64,000 bases of DNA from Gnetum montanum (GCA_015680685.1 MNCI01003927.1:590829-654828), one strand, 5' to 3'. Numbered from the stretch's first letter, positions 30,697-43,067 are shown. A program made the numbers and translations. Notes: a model not told the origin generated them from the sequence alone.

Positions 30697-32400
30697 ATGA
30701 AGGGCAACATCATCTTGCCCCCCAATCAACCTGTTTCCAGGATGCTATTCAAAATCCTTAAGTTAGGCATAGTGCATCTTCATGAAGAATACATTGTGGA
30801 TGGACATGACACTCGAAACTACTATCCCACTAAAACACAACATAAACAAGATCAACATCAGGAGAAACTTCATGAACCTACAAAGGGGAAACATTACACC
30901 AATCCCTTGTTCCTAGTAAATCAAGATGACATTGAGGATCCTCCTACTAAAGGTTCTTAACATGAAGATTCTCCACCCCTTGCTACTAATGGAGAGCATG
31001 TGAACCTAACCCTATGGTCCACTATTCACAAATTGGGTTCAGGAAAGAGTGATAGTCAAGGTAGAGACTCAGGCAAGCATCACAACAATAAGGGATTTAA
31101 GGATGGTGATCATAACAAGTGTAAGAATGATGGTGGACACCACGGTGGTAGTGGAAATCCACCTTATTCTTCATCCTCTTCATCCAATTCTGAACATTCC
31201 TCGTCATTTGAGGATTCTCATGGAAGCCACTGTCGAAACAACCGTGATGAAGGTTGATATGCAAACATATCTGCAAGATTTTCAAGATGCTTGTGCCTTA
31301 CGGAACATAGAGAATGAGTGGAAAAAACTCAAGCTTTTCCCAAGGACACTCATTATAGAAGCTAAAAGTTGGTACTAGTCTTTAGAGTTGGAATTTATCC
31401 ATAGATTGAGTACCATGTTGGAGCTATTCAAAAATAAATATTAGACATACTCCAGAATGTCTAATTTGAGAAGGAAAATTCAAGGTTCGAAATAAGGAGC
31501 ACATAAACCCTTGGATTCCACCATGAATAGATACCATTCACTCTTACACTGATGCCCTGGACATGGTTATTCTCAAAGGGAACAACTTTGTCACATCATA
31601 GATGGGCTTAGAGCAAAAACTAGAAGAATCCTTAGGGTGTATGCCCAAGGAAGATTTTCTAAACTAGGAGCTCGTCAGATCTAAAAGTGAATAGAGTAGG
31701 TAGCAAAAGAAGAAGGTGAGCTACAAAAGAGGGAAAGTACTAAAGAGTATAATAGGGACCCTTCCATCAAAAAATGAGAGGTTTGATTTTGTTATGAGGA
31801 GGAATCACCACTTGATGAAGTGATGAATAGGAAGACCTTACCCATTCAAAAGCTTCCTTTTGATATTTTAGTGAAGGCTTATAAATTATTGGACTCTTTG
31901 GGTGGATAATTTCAAATTTCTTTAAAGATTGTTAAAGAATCCAAAGAGCAAAATAGTGATTGTAATTGTAGAAGGAGAAAAGAAGCTAAACGTGCCTACC
32001 AAAGAGGTAAAGGCAAAGCTATTGTAGTAGAAGTTATGGAGTCTGACTTTAATGATAAAATTGAATGTGACATTTTCCAATATGAAAATCCAAAGGAATG
32101 TTGACCTATAGTGTTACACTTACAAGAGTTTGGAGGGTATGCACTGAATCCTCACCTAGCATGTAGTCAAGCTCCAAGATGATTGCCTTATCCTCAAGGC
32201 ACTCCAAGATAGTTCCACTAGAAAAAACAAGCTTACTACCCAAGTGAAACTCCTCCACAAATGTATGAACAATACCAATAGTGGTATTAAGCACAATCAT
32301 GAGGAATGCCACTACCAAGGCAGCAGTACCTTTATAGGCAACCAAATCCATACAGGTACTTCAAATTCCTAATTCTTTCTTCTTCTCTTTGTGGAATGGT
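30697..32400 (+). pseudogene. Element F ORF1 (Gag), no protease
   Basis: A His/Gly/Ser-rich N-terminal part at 31000-31257 (with a run of six Ser) precedes the capsid-like domain at 31261-31480: LQDFQDACALRNIENEWKK, LKLFPRTLIIEAKSWY. Then MLELFKNKY and IIDGLRAKTRRILRVYAQG follow. The Cys/His motif is CDIFQYENPKEC at about 32068-32103, with the His replaced by Asn. After the linker near 32350 the sequence jumps to spacer-type sequence (compare 1975-2095 of A), so the ORF1 tail is deleted. The exact start is uncertain because the leader is rearranged. Confidence 0.7.
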
Positions 32401-33067
32401 GGTTGTTTTGTGGAAGCATTCTTATGTATCAAGTAAGTGGATTGGTCTTAGATTGGTGATGCAAAGTCACTGAAAGTAATTGGTTTTGGTTTGGACTGAG
32501 GATGGAACTTCTAGGGTCATTTTAACGACAAATTTCACAATGGACTTCTTATGACCTCAATTTGGAACTTCATTTCACTTTCTATATCATCCATCCATGC
32601 TACCATAACTCACCTCATTACTAGGTTCTATGTTATTCTTTATGCCTTATTTTGATTTGTTGGGATTCTTGAGTAGATTCTTTCAATTTGGTCCTTAACT
32701 TGTCATGATCAAATTGACTATGGGGTCCACAAACTCCTTAGTTGAGGTTATGCAAGGGAAAAAAGGGTATGAGCCTATTATGGGGAGGACACACTTGGAT
32801 AGCTCTTGGCTTGATTAGTTAAGATTTCTTACCTTTGACATCACTACAATCTTATCTCTGACATTTTCCATTGCGTAAATCACTTAGTGCTCCTTAATCT
32901 TTCATTTGATTCATCTACTAAATCAAATTTTCTCCTTTTTCCAAAATTTATGAACTTTAACACCCTCTTTTCATCTTTTCATATTATTATTGATCTTTTA
33001 AGCTTTCATTTGACACCAATTTCACTCAAAAACTCTTCATGTTTTGCATTTTTGACTAAGGTCAAAG
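32401..33067 (+). other. Element F spacer with conserved block
   Basis: GGAATGGTGGTTGTTTTGTG near 32391 aligns with 1984-2010 of A. The block at about 32721-32810 contains GAGCCTATTATGGGGAGGAC, the F form of the family block. No coding region supported. Confidence 0.55.
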
Positions 33068-33079
33068 TTTGACTATGGT

Positions 33080-33168
33080 CATCAATGGTTGCATCATTAA
33101 GGCCCCATCGATGCATCCACCCTAGTCAATGAGGCCCAATTGACATAGCACAAAAACCCTATATATAT
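33080..33168 (+). promoter_or_regulatory. Element F internal promoter-like cluster
   Basis: AAGGCCCCATCGATGCATC and GTCAATGAGGCCC, followed by CCTATATATATG. These are ATCGAT/GAGGCC motifs of the same type as in the F LTRs, not the GATATC type of the sister elements. ORF2 starts about 470 bp downstream. Confidence 0.65.
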
Positions 33169-33572
33169 GACAAGACACTTTGCAATTTTTCATCATTTGC
33201 TCATAACACAAGGGAAGTTTTTGAAATTTTTCAGAGCCTAAAACCTTCTAGAGCTCATAACTTCCCAACCATTTATTCAAATCACTCTCTTTTTTGGTCT
33301 TACAGTTATTAGAGGTAAGATCTTTATCATGGGGGCCATAAACCTTAAGGTTTCTGATGAAAAATTGATAAAAGTTTTTGAAAATTTTTCTAACTCCCCC
33401 AAAGGATTAATAATCATAACTGCATATAAACATCAACTTTTTCACAAATTAACCCTTCCAAAAACCTTCAGGATGATTTATTGATGATAATACATAAGCA
33501 AAGTGACAATTGGATTAATTAAATTAGCCATAATCACAACTTGGCCAAGTGTAACCATCCTTGAAAGATAAG

Positions 33573-33634
33573 GTATCCTAATTGTTTTATGGTTACACAA
33601 CAATTAGTAATCCATGGTCTTACTGTGATTACAA
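33573..33634 (+). other. Element F putative intron before ORF2
   Basis: Donor TAAG|GTATCC. The acceptor position reads TTACAA|ATGACA; the family form is TTGCAG|ATG, so the acceptor AG has changed to AA. 62 nt. Confidence 0.4.
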
Positions 33635-36489
33635 ATGACACCCAAACAAAAACATCTATAGGAAGGAGAACACTCATAACCATGTGAGAAGTAGCACAAA
33701 GCTAGAAGGGGTCAACAAGAACAAGGCCAAGAACTACCAAGAGGTGACCCATATAATGGGACCTCTCTATGAGGAATCCAAAGTGGAATCTCTTTGACTG
33801 ATTCAAGAGGAAGAAGCGCCAACTGAAAAATCACAAAGAGGAGAAGTGTCTAGTCCCATGTTAAGGCTTGAGGTCACTTTGACTTGAGCCTACCTTGATA
33901 CCATTTAGTCCTGAGAGATCCAATGATTAGTCCTTCAAAGATCAACTTTAGGCCATTCCTTGAAAAAGCTCCAGAGGATGTCAAGACTCAACTACAAACC
34001 TCTCCCATGTGGCCAATCATCACATCTAGTGAGAAGTGGTACATGGGAGAAATATAATTCTTCTTTAATAATCAAAGGCTAGGATCCATAGTCAAGATCA
34101 AGAACATTCAAGTATCCTATTTAGTAGAAATTTTTTCATAGGCACTTGGGTTGCCTAACACTGGAACACAGCTAGTAGAATTATCCATGCAAGGTGACCC
34201 TGAGGCCAAGAAGGAGTGAACCTAGTGTTGCTATAGGATGGATTGTAAGGAGTATGGTGAGATCATACTGGTGAAGTAGATTTACTTTAAGATTGTAGCC
34301 TATCATCTCAATCCAACGGTGAGGTCAAGCAAGGTGACTACTTTCTCTACCTAAGCATGCATTGCTCTAAGCGGGAAGTTCCTCATTAACCTTCCACAAC
34401 TACTATACCTGGAAATTGAGAAGAATTTTAAAGAAAATGAATGTGGAAGAAAGATCCTACACTTTCCATGCCTTATCCAAAAACTTTGCAAAAGGGCAAG
34501 CATTATTCATTACTCCAATGACATACTCAAGCATGCTCCTTTGGCCTCATGGTATGAGATCATGAAAGAGAAGATGGCAAAAATGACTTAATTAGAGGAA
34601 TTGCCATCACCACCACCCATTTAGGAGACAACACTAGAAGCCTATGTAACCATTGAGCATCTATGTAAAATTTGAAAACAACTCTTGAGCAAACAAGAGC
34701 AACAAGCAGGAATGAGTGGGGTAGATCCATCTATGTATCAATTAGTGATGAGTCACCTTAATGAGGTGGCATAAACTATTATCCAGATGGAGAGAGGTGG
34801 TCCCATTTTGTCTATCCAAAGAATGCAACTACCTTAAAGATTGAATCCCAATTCTTGAGAGGTGATAGTGTTACTAGTAACATACCATCTATTCCTAGAA
34901 ATCTATAAGAATGCCACCACTTTTTTAGTGTGGTTGGAGGAAGGTGAAGAGGCAACTATCTTAGTGATGTAGCACCAAGGGCAAGAGATAGTAGTAGAAG
35001 TAGTGGTTGACTATGTCATAGAAGCATTGAATGTGCCTATGGCATTTGTACCAAACATATCTGCACTTCACGATGTGTAGACATCCATAGGCATAGTCAT
35101 TGGAAAATTAATCGTAGCCCAACATGAAAAGTTGCTAGAAAAATTGGTAGGAATTGGGAAACCAACTTTGAACATCTTTGATCTTCCAGAGAACATCACT
35201 GCAACCCAATTGGAGCTACTGAACACAAGGGGCAAATGCATTATTTTGGAGGGGCAACTAGAAACGACTTAAGAGCAAAATCAATACTTGGCCATGAAGG
35301 TTGTCAAACTTCGTGCTCAACTTGTAGATCAAGCAATCCTTAGCCTAGCAATGACTAGGGATAAAGCTATCAAATACCTTCAAGAATGAATTTAGAAGGC
35401 TAAGGAGGAGGTAGTGATGATCATCTTTAAATAGTTCATAGTAGAAGCTGAAATGCACTCAATCCAAAAGGACTTGAATTAGATGCACAAAGAGAATGAA
35501 GCATTGACCACATAGAATCATTTCCTATGAAATGTTGATGCGCAGAAAGATCAAATGCAAGAATTCATTCATCAACAGTAGGAATAGATTGTTAAGGTAA
35601 AAAATAAATTGAGGAAATTGACTATGGAAAACTATAATTTATTAATCGAGGAGGTACACACCTTGTGTGAAAAATTAGCCATTGAGATTACCGCCTAGAA
35701 GAATGAAGCCCTCAAATTTGAGAAAGTGAAGAATTACTGTAGGTACCAGGTTGGCCTGTAGAAGGAAGTGAATGAAAAAAGAATTTATATGATGAAGGAA
35801 AAACTAAATGAAGCCCTCCAATAACTCCAACAAGAAAGAGAGATGTGGCAATCCATCATTGATGGGATCGATGCCTACAAAAAAGCAAAGATTCACTTAA
35901 AGAAGTTGCAAATTGAGAAGATGATAGAGTACATGGAGTTGGCCAATCTCTAATATGCAAACTTGGCAATGCTAATTGCCAGATGACCATGGTCAGAATT
36001 TGATCAGCAGTGGCTAGCTCGTATATGATATACGAGGCTAAGTACAAGCATCACAAAGATGCCAAGCAAAAGCTTGAGACTACTAATGTTGAACTCAAAG
36101 TTCTTAGAGGGTGATTCAAAGATCAAAAATCTATCACTAAGAACCTAGCCAAATGGATGAATGACTACTAGGAGTTAAAGAACATAGTCCAATCATTCGA
36201 CATAAAATGCAAATAGTTCACTACCTGGTTCATCAATGCAAAGGAGTTTTTTCCAGCAATCCTGTGTGCTTGGGATGTGCCCATTCCAACCCACATTGGG
36301 AAAGCTATTTGGATGGTGCATAATCCTTAGAGTAAAGAGGAGAAAATGAAAGCACTAATGGATGCTTTTCACCTCCTTCTTGAAGTCATAGTACCAACAA
36401 GATAGCCATAGCCACTTCAATGCTCGTGCATGAAGCTGGTGAAGCTCCTTCAGAGCCTCAGGAACCACCATTACCTAGGATCATTTTAT
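33635..36489 (+). pseudogene. Element F ORF2: most complete transposon-domain/coiled-coil protein
   Basis: From ATG at 33635 (MTPKQKHL) one frame can be followed for about 2.35 kb without a frameshift, broken only by nonsense codons; one frameshift occurs near 36020. Residues about 100-310 match the ORF2 domain of H: INFRPFLEKAPEDVKTQL, YFKIVAYHLNP, LINLPQLLYLEIEKNFKENE and FPCLIQKLCKRASIIHYSND. A Pro-rich linker is followed by about 400 residues of Glu/Lys/Gln-rich coiled coil. The stretch EYMELANL-YANLAMLIAR at about 35927-35985 is shared with D, G, H and I. The C-terminus near 36440-36489 reads SEPQEPPLPRI. Function unknown; structural or nucleic-acid-binding roles are possible. Confidence 0.75.
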
Positions 36490-36720
36490 CTTTTTCAACA
36501 ACTTTACAACATCAAGGAACATGCTATTTAGTTTTGAAAAATTGAGTCATGGTGTTTAATTTTGTGTCTTGAACACCATCAATTTTTGTAATGTGTCGAT
36601 CCATACACCCAAGCATTCTATTTTTTGTCAAGTCAGTTAGTTTTGTTTTGTTTGAGGAAAAGTCAATTAATAATCCCATACCTTCCCAATTTTGTAAAAG
36701 AACTTGAGGATGAGTTTTCA

Positions 36721-36736
36721 TTTAGTTTTGGGGGTA
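36721..36736 (+). other. Element F polypurine tract
   Basis: TTTAGTTTTGGGGGTA directly before the 3' LTR. Confidence 0.75.
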
Positions 36737-37674
36737 TGATGAATCATGTTTTATCAATTATGTTGACAAAACCTTGTTGACGTGGCCTCGTCATCTGAGC
36801 CTTGTTGATGAGGCATAGTTGATGCATCAGATCATGCATTGACATGGCCCCATCGATGTAGTGTTTGTAGTTGGCTATAAATATGCACTTGCAATCACAT
36901 TTATGAAAGGAGAGATTGTAGTTGTAGTGGAGCTCTTGCATTTTTTCTATTTGAAAGTTAGAATTTTTCCTCCAAGTGCTCGTAGTAAGAGTCATTGAGT
37001 ATGTAGATCTTTATTCAAGCATTGTTGTACCTAAGCACAATAGCGTGGGCAGCAATAAAGATAAGCTTTCTAATAAACCTTGTAGCACTTTGGATGGATT
37101 AGCTATTTCATTTATGCATTTAATGTTTTTAGTTATTTCTTAAATGTTTTCAATTAGTTATTAATTATTTTTTAGTTATTACATTAATGAAACAATTAAG
37201 CCAGATAAAGTACACACATAAGTATGATTGCTTCAAGTGTAGCACATATTCACTTGGGAATCCTAGTAGCGTTATTGCTTAGTACACCCAATAGTGTAGT
37301 GCTTGTTTGCCCACTAGTGGATATGTGGGTTCAGGATGTGTATAGAAAGTCGGAATGGATACTTATGTTAAGATTAATTAAATGATTAGTTAATTAGTTA
37401 ATTTAGATTATTTAATCAAATTCATTTTTATCTACATTTCAAGCACCCACCTATAAAACATAAAAATGATAAAAATCGAATGCCTCAGTTACACTTAACC
37501 ATACAAATGAACGTCACAAGTGTAATTGGGAAGACAACGATTAACCTTAAGGGTAGATTCACTTCCTAAAGAGCTAATGCACTAGAAATGATAAAGTTTG
37601 TGGAATTCAACTAGATCATGTGTGAACACTTGTGATTCGTATGGTTGGATGTAGGGGTACCTCACTGCTTATCA
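36737..37674 (+). repeat. Element F 3' LTR
   Basis: Starts TGATGAATCATG and ends CTTATCA. Palindrome remnants GTGGCCTCGTCATCTGAGCC and CCCCATCGATG at about 36775-36865, TATAAATA at 36876-36883, AATAAAG near 37056. Aligns throughout with the 5' LTR, with many transitions. Confidence 0.9.
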
Positions 37675-37942
37675 TTAAGTAAGAATGATATTCGGTACCT
37701 TTGGTTTTGGACATATTAGACTAGCTAGTAGGATCTTAAGTTTTCTCTTGATTTAATCTTTGAAAATATTAATATTATATGTAAATTATGAAAGGTTATA
37801 AATAGAAGATAGTTTGGTCATGCATTACAACTCATATGAGTGAATGGTCATGACTTTTGGGTTATTTAATGCTCCTACCACCTTTTGTACACTCACAAAT
37901 GAGGTATTCTACATGTACTTTAACAAGTTCATGGTAGTATAC
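37675..37942 (+). pseudogene. Element E RT continued
   Basis: Directly after F the RT reading resumes: EYSVPLVLDILD, then LVGS, VFS and NL remnants of LVGSKVFSKIDL, then (one frameshift later) MVMTFGLFNAPTTFCTLTNE and VFYMYFNKFMVVYS. These match the plant RT blocks around LVMPFGLTNAPATF and end at the VVY preceding the catalytic YxDD box, where element G is inserted. The rest of RT, RNase H and integrase of E are not in the window. Confidence 0.85.
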
Positions 37943-38662
37943 TCATGAGTGATGTGGTACCCCTATGCCCAACCATATGAATCACAAACATTCATGCATG
38001 ATTTGATTAAATTCCATTGATGGGACTAGTTGTGCATCTAAATTGTTATGCCTTGATTGCAGTTTGCTATCTTTCCACTTGGAGTAGTGGTAGCTTTGTC
38101 ACATATGATTTAGTCCAAAGTAAGGCATATGATGATTGATGTTGCTCGGCCATAAGCTACTCCTAATGATAATAAAAAACTTAATTGTTTAATCTAATTA
38201 ATAAGGGAAAGTAAAGTATAAACCAACCTATGTGCAATGAATATCTCTTCCTAACTATCCATACATGCCTTGGACTTCATGTAACTATCGCTGGGATTAC
38301 CAAGCATACGTCACTAGGCGTACCAAATAATACACCACTGGGTTACCAAGTAATTTCACTTAAGAACTTGCGATTAGTTGTGCTCATTCTGCTTAATAAT
38401 AGAAATAATAAAGAGCATTAAATGGAAAGATTAACTAAGAAAAATAGTAAACATTTAAGTAATTAAAAGCAATAAAAAGCTAAGTGGATGCTATAATGAT
38501 GGAAGTAATCTTGATCTTTATTGCCAAACATGAAACGTCTCTAAGTACATCACACTTGAATAAGGATGTCATACAATCACTTAAAATCACACTACAAGCA
38601 TGCATTAGGAACTAACATAACTTTGAAATTAAAAATCTATGAATCTATTATATCTTTCTATA
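37943..38662 (-). repeat. Element G 3' LTR, U3 deleted
   Basis: Aligns with 54689-55415 of the I LTR (GGTACCCCTATGCCCAACCA and onward; CTTTATTG near 38515 is the antisense AATAAAG). It stops after AAAATCTATGAATCTA, before the TATA and palindromes. Confidence 0.8.
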
Positions 38663-41143
38663 CTCTCTACTATCTTTCAATCTCTTGGTTAAGTTTAAGG
38701 CTACATCTCTCTACTTGTGGTAGCAAACCTTTATTTTTTTTAATTCTAAATTTACCATGTGGAGCTTCTACAAAGCATCTTTCTTATTGACAAACTCTTT
38801 TTTATATAGCACATAAGTGGTTGCTCCCTACTATACTAACTCATTTCTAGGCCAACTTATTATTAACATGGCAAGGTTAGTGTAACGAAGGTTAGCTAAT
38901 GCCATGTATTCCTTTAAGTCTTCAATTTGTAGGTCTTTATTATTTACTTCCACTTGGTGGACTAGGGCATAACTATTCAAGATGGGTTTCCAATGTGGGT
39001 TTTGCATTGACATGGATCTAATGCAAGATTTTTCCATATGGATTTTTTTCATTGATTTACTTGTACATGCCAATCTAGCCCCAAAGTGCTTTTTCAAATT
39101 TTCATGTTTCTTGGCCTTAGTTTGCCATGCACTTATCTCAATTGTAGATTTTTGATCTATCACATGCACCTCCTCCATTGAGAGGGTTCAATTTTCTTTG
39201 GCCAATCTACTAATGTCTTGGTTAACCCTCACCAGTTGTTCTCTCAACAGGTGAACACTTTCTTCCAACATATTTTTCTATTTTTCTATAGTGGTCAACC
39301 TTATGTTATCTGTAGTAAGCTATTTATTCTCTTCTTATGTGATGATCACTACCTTTGTATGGGCATATTCTTGAGCTTTAGTTGCTGAGGCATTTCAAAT
39401 CACCTTCTCCTTCTCTTTCTTAGTAGCTTTGTTCTATTTAATTAATTGGTTTAGCTACTTCATTCAAAATTGTTCTAGTTGATCAAGTGCAAAAAATTAT
39501 ATAAGGTTCCATCCTTTAACTCTTAGGATGGCCAACTCTTATTACATTCAATGCACTTCTATTTCTGCATGCTCTATTCTAATCTTTGTCATGACCAACT
39601 TTTCTTTTATGATGATGAGATCTGAATGCACTACAATAACATCACTAGGGATGTTAAAAAGAGTTTTTATCACTTGTCTAGTCTGCAGTAGTCTGTCAAG
39701 TACATCCTCATGGACTGCAAGAGTAATTGAAGTCCTAACTAGCATTTGGGCATCTTTGGTCCTAATTAACTCCACTAGGAACATAATAGGCACATTGAAG
39801 GATTCTTTGATGTGATTTGTTATTACCTTCAATGCACCTACTCCATCTTGGTGCTACATGACCATGACTATGTCACCTTCTCCTATCTCTAGTAGCACTT
39901 AAAAATATGTGGCATTCCTACAAATTTTTTGTGACCATTGGGCTTCTTCTCTTGATTGTAAAGAAATCTACCACCTTGATGGATTGGTAGAAACAATGGA
40001 CTACACATCATCATTGATAACTCAAAAGAGGTTTGATTTGTTCCTACTTCCACAACTAAGAGTTTTAGCTATTTATTTCAGATGGCCCATTGTGGGTCAG
40101 TAATCTTGTGGTGGTGGAGGTCAAACTTGAGGCTTTCACCACTGCTTAGGCTCTTGCTCTATTTCCTTTTCTAGTTCTGGCTCCTTTTTTAGTTCTTGTT
40201 CTTGTTCATCACCAAGGTATTTCCTTGGTGCTACAATTTTAAGCAACTTAGAAAAAGAAGCATTTTGAGCACTTCTGGGAATGTTATTGATGTATCCCTA
40301 GATTCTAGCATGCTTGCATAGCTTCCTAATTAGGAAATGAAAGAGAAGTAATGGCTTCCCTACCTTCTTTTCTTTAAACCAGCTTTGAATTTTCATAAAT
40401 TACATTTGGGGAAGATTAACATTGTATTTTCCCATTAATACTATAGTTCCTCTAGCCACATAAGTTAATATTCTATTGAGCCCTTTATTTGGGAAGAGGT
40501 GGTATGTTCCTATCTTAAAATAAGTCCTCTCTTCCAGAGTCAATTCGTTGTATGTTTTATTCTCTTTATTATATATCCTTTTCAGCCACAAATTCCTGGT
40601 TTCTACATTGGACCTTGTGGATAGATGCACGAACTTGGCCACCACATTTAGTAGGTTCAAGGCCTTTATGATTACTTTGACTAAAAAAGAAATAGAGACT
40701 TCACTGTTGTTGACCATGGTGCCTTCTTCCTTGTTTTGGAAAATTTTTATGTCTCATTGAGGTACCATTCTCCACTTTCTGAAAGGATGTGCAATAATGG
40801 TAATGTTTGGAGTTGAGTTTGAACTACTTTAGGGGCAAATTCCATAAATGGACCAAAGTTCATTTCCATGATGATTGTGGTCAACATGGATTTCTCCTAG
40901 ATGGCTTCAAGGCATTCTTGTGACAACTTGAGATGTTGTCCTTACATTAGAGCTTGTGGTTCTATAGCTTTTGCCTAGACTAACTACCCTATAGTAGGAG
41001 CCTCTTGATAAATGCTAAAATACTAGGCCTCTTGTTCTTCATGTTTAGCTAGTGGACCTGTCTCCTAGTTGACCTTTGCAACCTCTTAGGTGTTTACTTG
41101 CTCCTTGCAAAGGTCCTTCTTATCCTCCTCTTTTTGGGGCCAT
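38663..41143 (-). pseudogene. Element G ORF2, C-terminus missing
   Basis: ATGGCCCC at 41143 follows the acceptor site. In the same frame, 40717-40400 is open and holds the domain core: NLLNVVAKFVHLSTRSN, TYNELTLEERTYFKIGTYHL, FPNKGLNRILTYVARG and LMGKYNVNLPQ. The linker is Glu/Pro-rich (EQEQELKKEPELEKEIEQEP). The coiled coil follows with open stretches at 39832-39548 and 39178-38831, the latter ending DLKEYMALANLRYTNLAMLI, shared with F. The last 100 or so residues are lost in the deletion at about 38663. Confidence 0.7.
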
Positions 41144-41206
41144 CTGCAATCATTCAATGATTTGGTGTTACTAAAGTGCTTTCATTTATTATGAAAAAAT
41201 TTATAC
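41144..41206 (-). other. Element G putative intron before ORF2
   Basis: Minus strand donor TAAG|GTATAA, acceptor GATTGCAG|ATGGCC, 63 nt; both sites are intact here. Confidence 0.55.
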
Positions 41207-41692
41207 CTTACTCGTGACCTTCATTCTATTAAGTTTTTAGCTCATATGATTACAGATTTAGAAAAATTCAAGAAAAATTTCCAAAAAGTGTTGATTCCTT
41301 TTATGACCCTTTGTAGTTGGTTTTCTTTTCCTTATGTATGGCTTATAATTACAGTTATGATCCCTTGGGTGATAGAATTAGAGGTTCTGACATTCATATG
41401 ATTAATTATTCATTAAAACACTTAAGGTTTTTAACATTATTACCCTTATAATACCTTCTGGGAAATAGAAAATTTTGAAAAATTAGCATAAGTTTTCCAT
41501 GCAAGCATCCTTCCCTAACTAAATTAAACACTCCAAGTTCAAATAGGTTCAAAACCTATGGAAATCAAAATGGTATGGAGCAATATATCACAAGTGGAAG
41601 TTGGTTGCGCACAGCTCTTAGTTGAGAGAGAAAAATTCAAAAACTCCCCTAACTACAAATGATAATAATGAATTTTGAAACACTATGGGGGT

Positions 41693-41769
41693 CCTATATA
41701 TAGCTTTGATGGACCCAATATTAGGTATCCGATGTCGCATCCAACCTGATATTGGGTAGTTGATATTAG
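41693..41769 (-). promoter_or_regulatory. Element G internal promoter-like cluster
   Basis: Minus strand TAATATCAACTACCCAATATC and ATCGGATACCTAATATTGG dyads lead to GCTATATATAGGACC. Confidence 0.55.
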
Positions 41770-42069
41770 GGTGCTTTAATTTCCATATTATGAGGATATT
41801 CAACATGGAAAATAAAGCTCTATGATAGGTGGAAGGATTTTAGGTCAAATCCAAAGTTCTAGGATAAGTGGGAATTTATATGTAGGCACCAGAAGTGTTA
41901 GATGATGGAATCATAGGCATTAAAATCTTTGAAAGATGCAAGAAAAGGGATATTAGATCCATGGTGTAGAATGGATTGGTTATATGATAAGGGAAAGTAT
42001 TAAATTTAACATTTATGTAGTTGGAAGGTATAATATGATGCGATTGTGTTAAACAAGTACAAGTCATAA

Positions 42070-42155
42070 TAGTTAGACAAGTGGGTCCTCCCCAAAGCAA
42101 GCTTCAACCCATGCTCTTGTATAACCACATCTAAAAATTTCCATAGGCACCAAAG
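42070..42155 (-). other. Element G conserved non-coding block
   Basis: Minus strand GGTGCCTATGGAAATTTTTA, GTGGTTATACAAGAGCATGG and CTTTGGGGAGGACCCACTTG. The upstream shared block (ACATGTTACCCATGCCTAAA) is at about 42570-42600. Confidence 0.6.
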
Positions 42156-43067
42156 TGATTGAATGCAACACATACCTATTGAAAAAAAAAACATGCGTGT
42201 TAAAACCACCAATTTGAAAAAATAACTCTATGTTATACAAAATCATAAGTTATGATCATACAGACAATGAGATGAGATGGATCTTAGAAGGGATTGTAGA
42301 GATTGAGATGTGAGATGCCTTACCATAAGCATAATGAATCTTTGTGTGTTATTAATGGTTAAGTAATCATTAGCCCTTCTTTCCAAGATTCAAATCAAGT
42401 TCATACCATGTTCCTAGTGACATTGCATTGTTTCATCTCTACGATTGATAACCATAAGACTACCACTATTGCAAAGGAGTAGCATCACTTAGCATTTTGT
42501 CTAAGGGGGAAGTTTATTCATTGCACACTTTCTTTTGTTTATTTTTATGTATTCTAAAAAACCACCAACCTTTAGGCATGGGTAACATGTCTTTCCAATG
42601 TGACCGTTAGAAATGTATTCAATGTTCTTTTTATTTTACTCTTACTTCCATTTTTTGTTAGATTTACAAGGATATAATTACAACCTTAGTAACATGATAG
42701 AACATATAGAAGTGGTCAAAGAGAATCCACAATCCTCTTGATGTCATGCCCTTCACATTCCCCCTTCTTCACTTTTCTACCTAGGCACAATGATTATGAA
42801 TTTATTCTTAGTTTGATGATGCAAAAGAACATCATTATGAACATGATAAGAACCTCTTATTATTGGAATGGATGGATAGATGGTGTGGCCTCACTGTCCA
42901 AATAATCAGTCCCTCATGACTTGTTATCATTTTATTCACAAGCGAGATTACTAATAGAGGGAATGAAAAAATGTGCAAAAAGTTGAAAAGGATAGGAAAA
43001 ATTTGTATCAAGAAATAATAAAATGATAAAAAATCATAAAAAAAAATATAAATACCTATTAATTTTA

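Larger units (their letters stand above)
29447..37674 (+). mobile_element. Element F: complete family member inserted in the RT of E
   Basis: Direct LTRs of 937 and 938 bp, ORF1, spacer, internal promoter, intron, a nearly full-length ORF2 and PPT. The RT of E resumes directly after it. The flanking pentamers ATAAT and TTAAG share only the central TAA, so the target duplication is decayed or lost. No PBS is recognisable after the 5' LTR. F has its own palindrome type in U3 and internal promoter, so it forms a distinct subfamily. Confidence 0.9.

Noticed and set aside
29442-37679. A target duplication for element F
   Set aside because: ATAAT and TTAAG match at only three positions, which is not convincing. 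The insertion is supported instead by the RT reading on across F.
39548-39832. Open frames on both strands over the same stretch
   Set aside because: The minus frame continues ORF2 of element G; the plus frame has no homologue in the sister elements.
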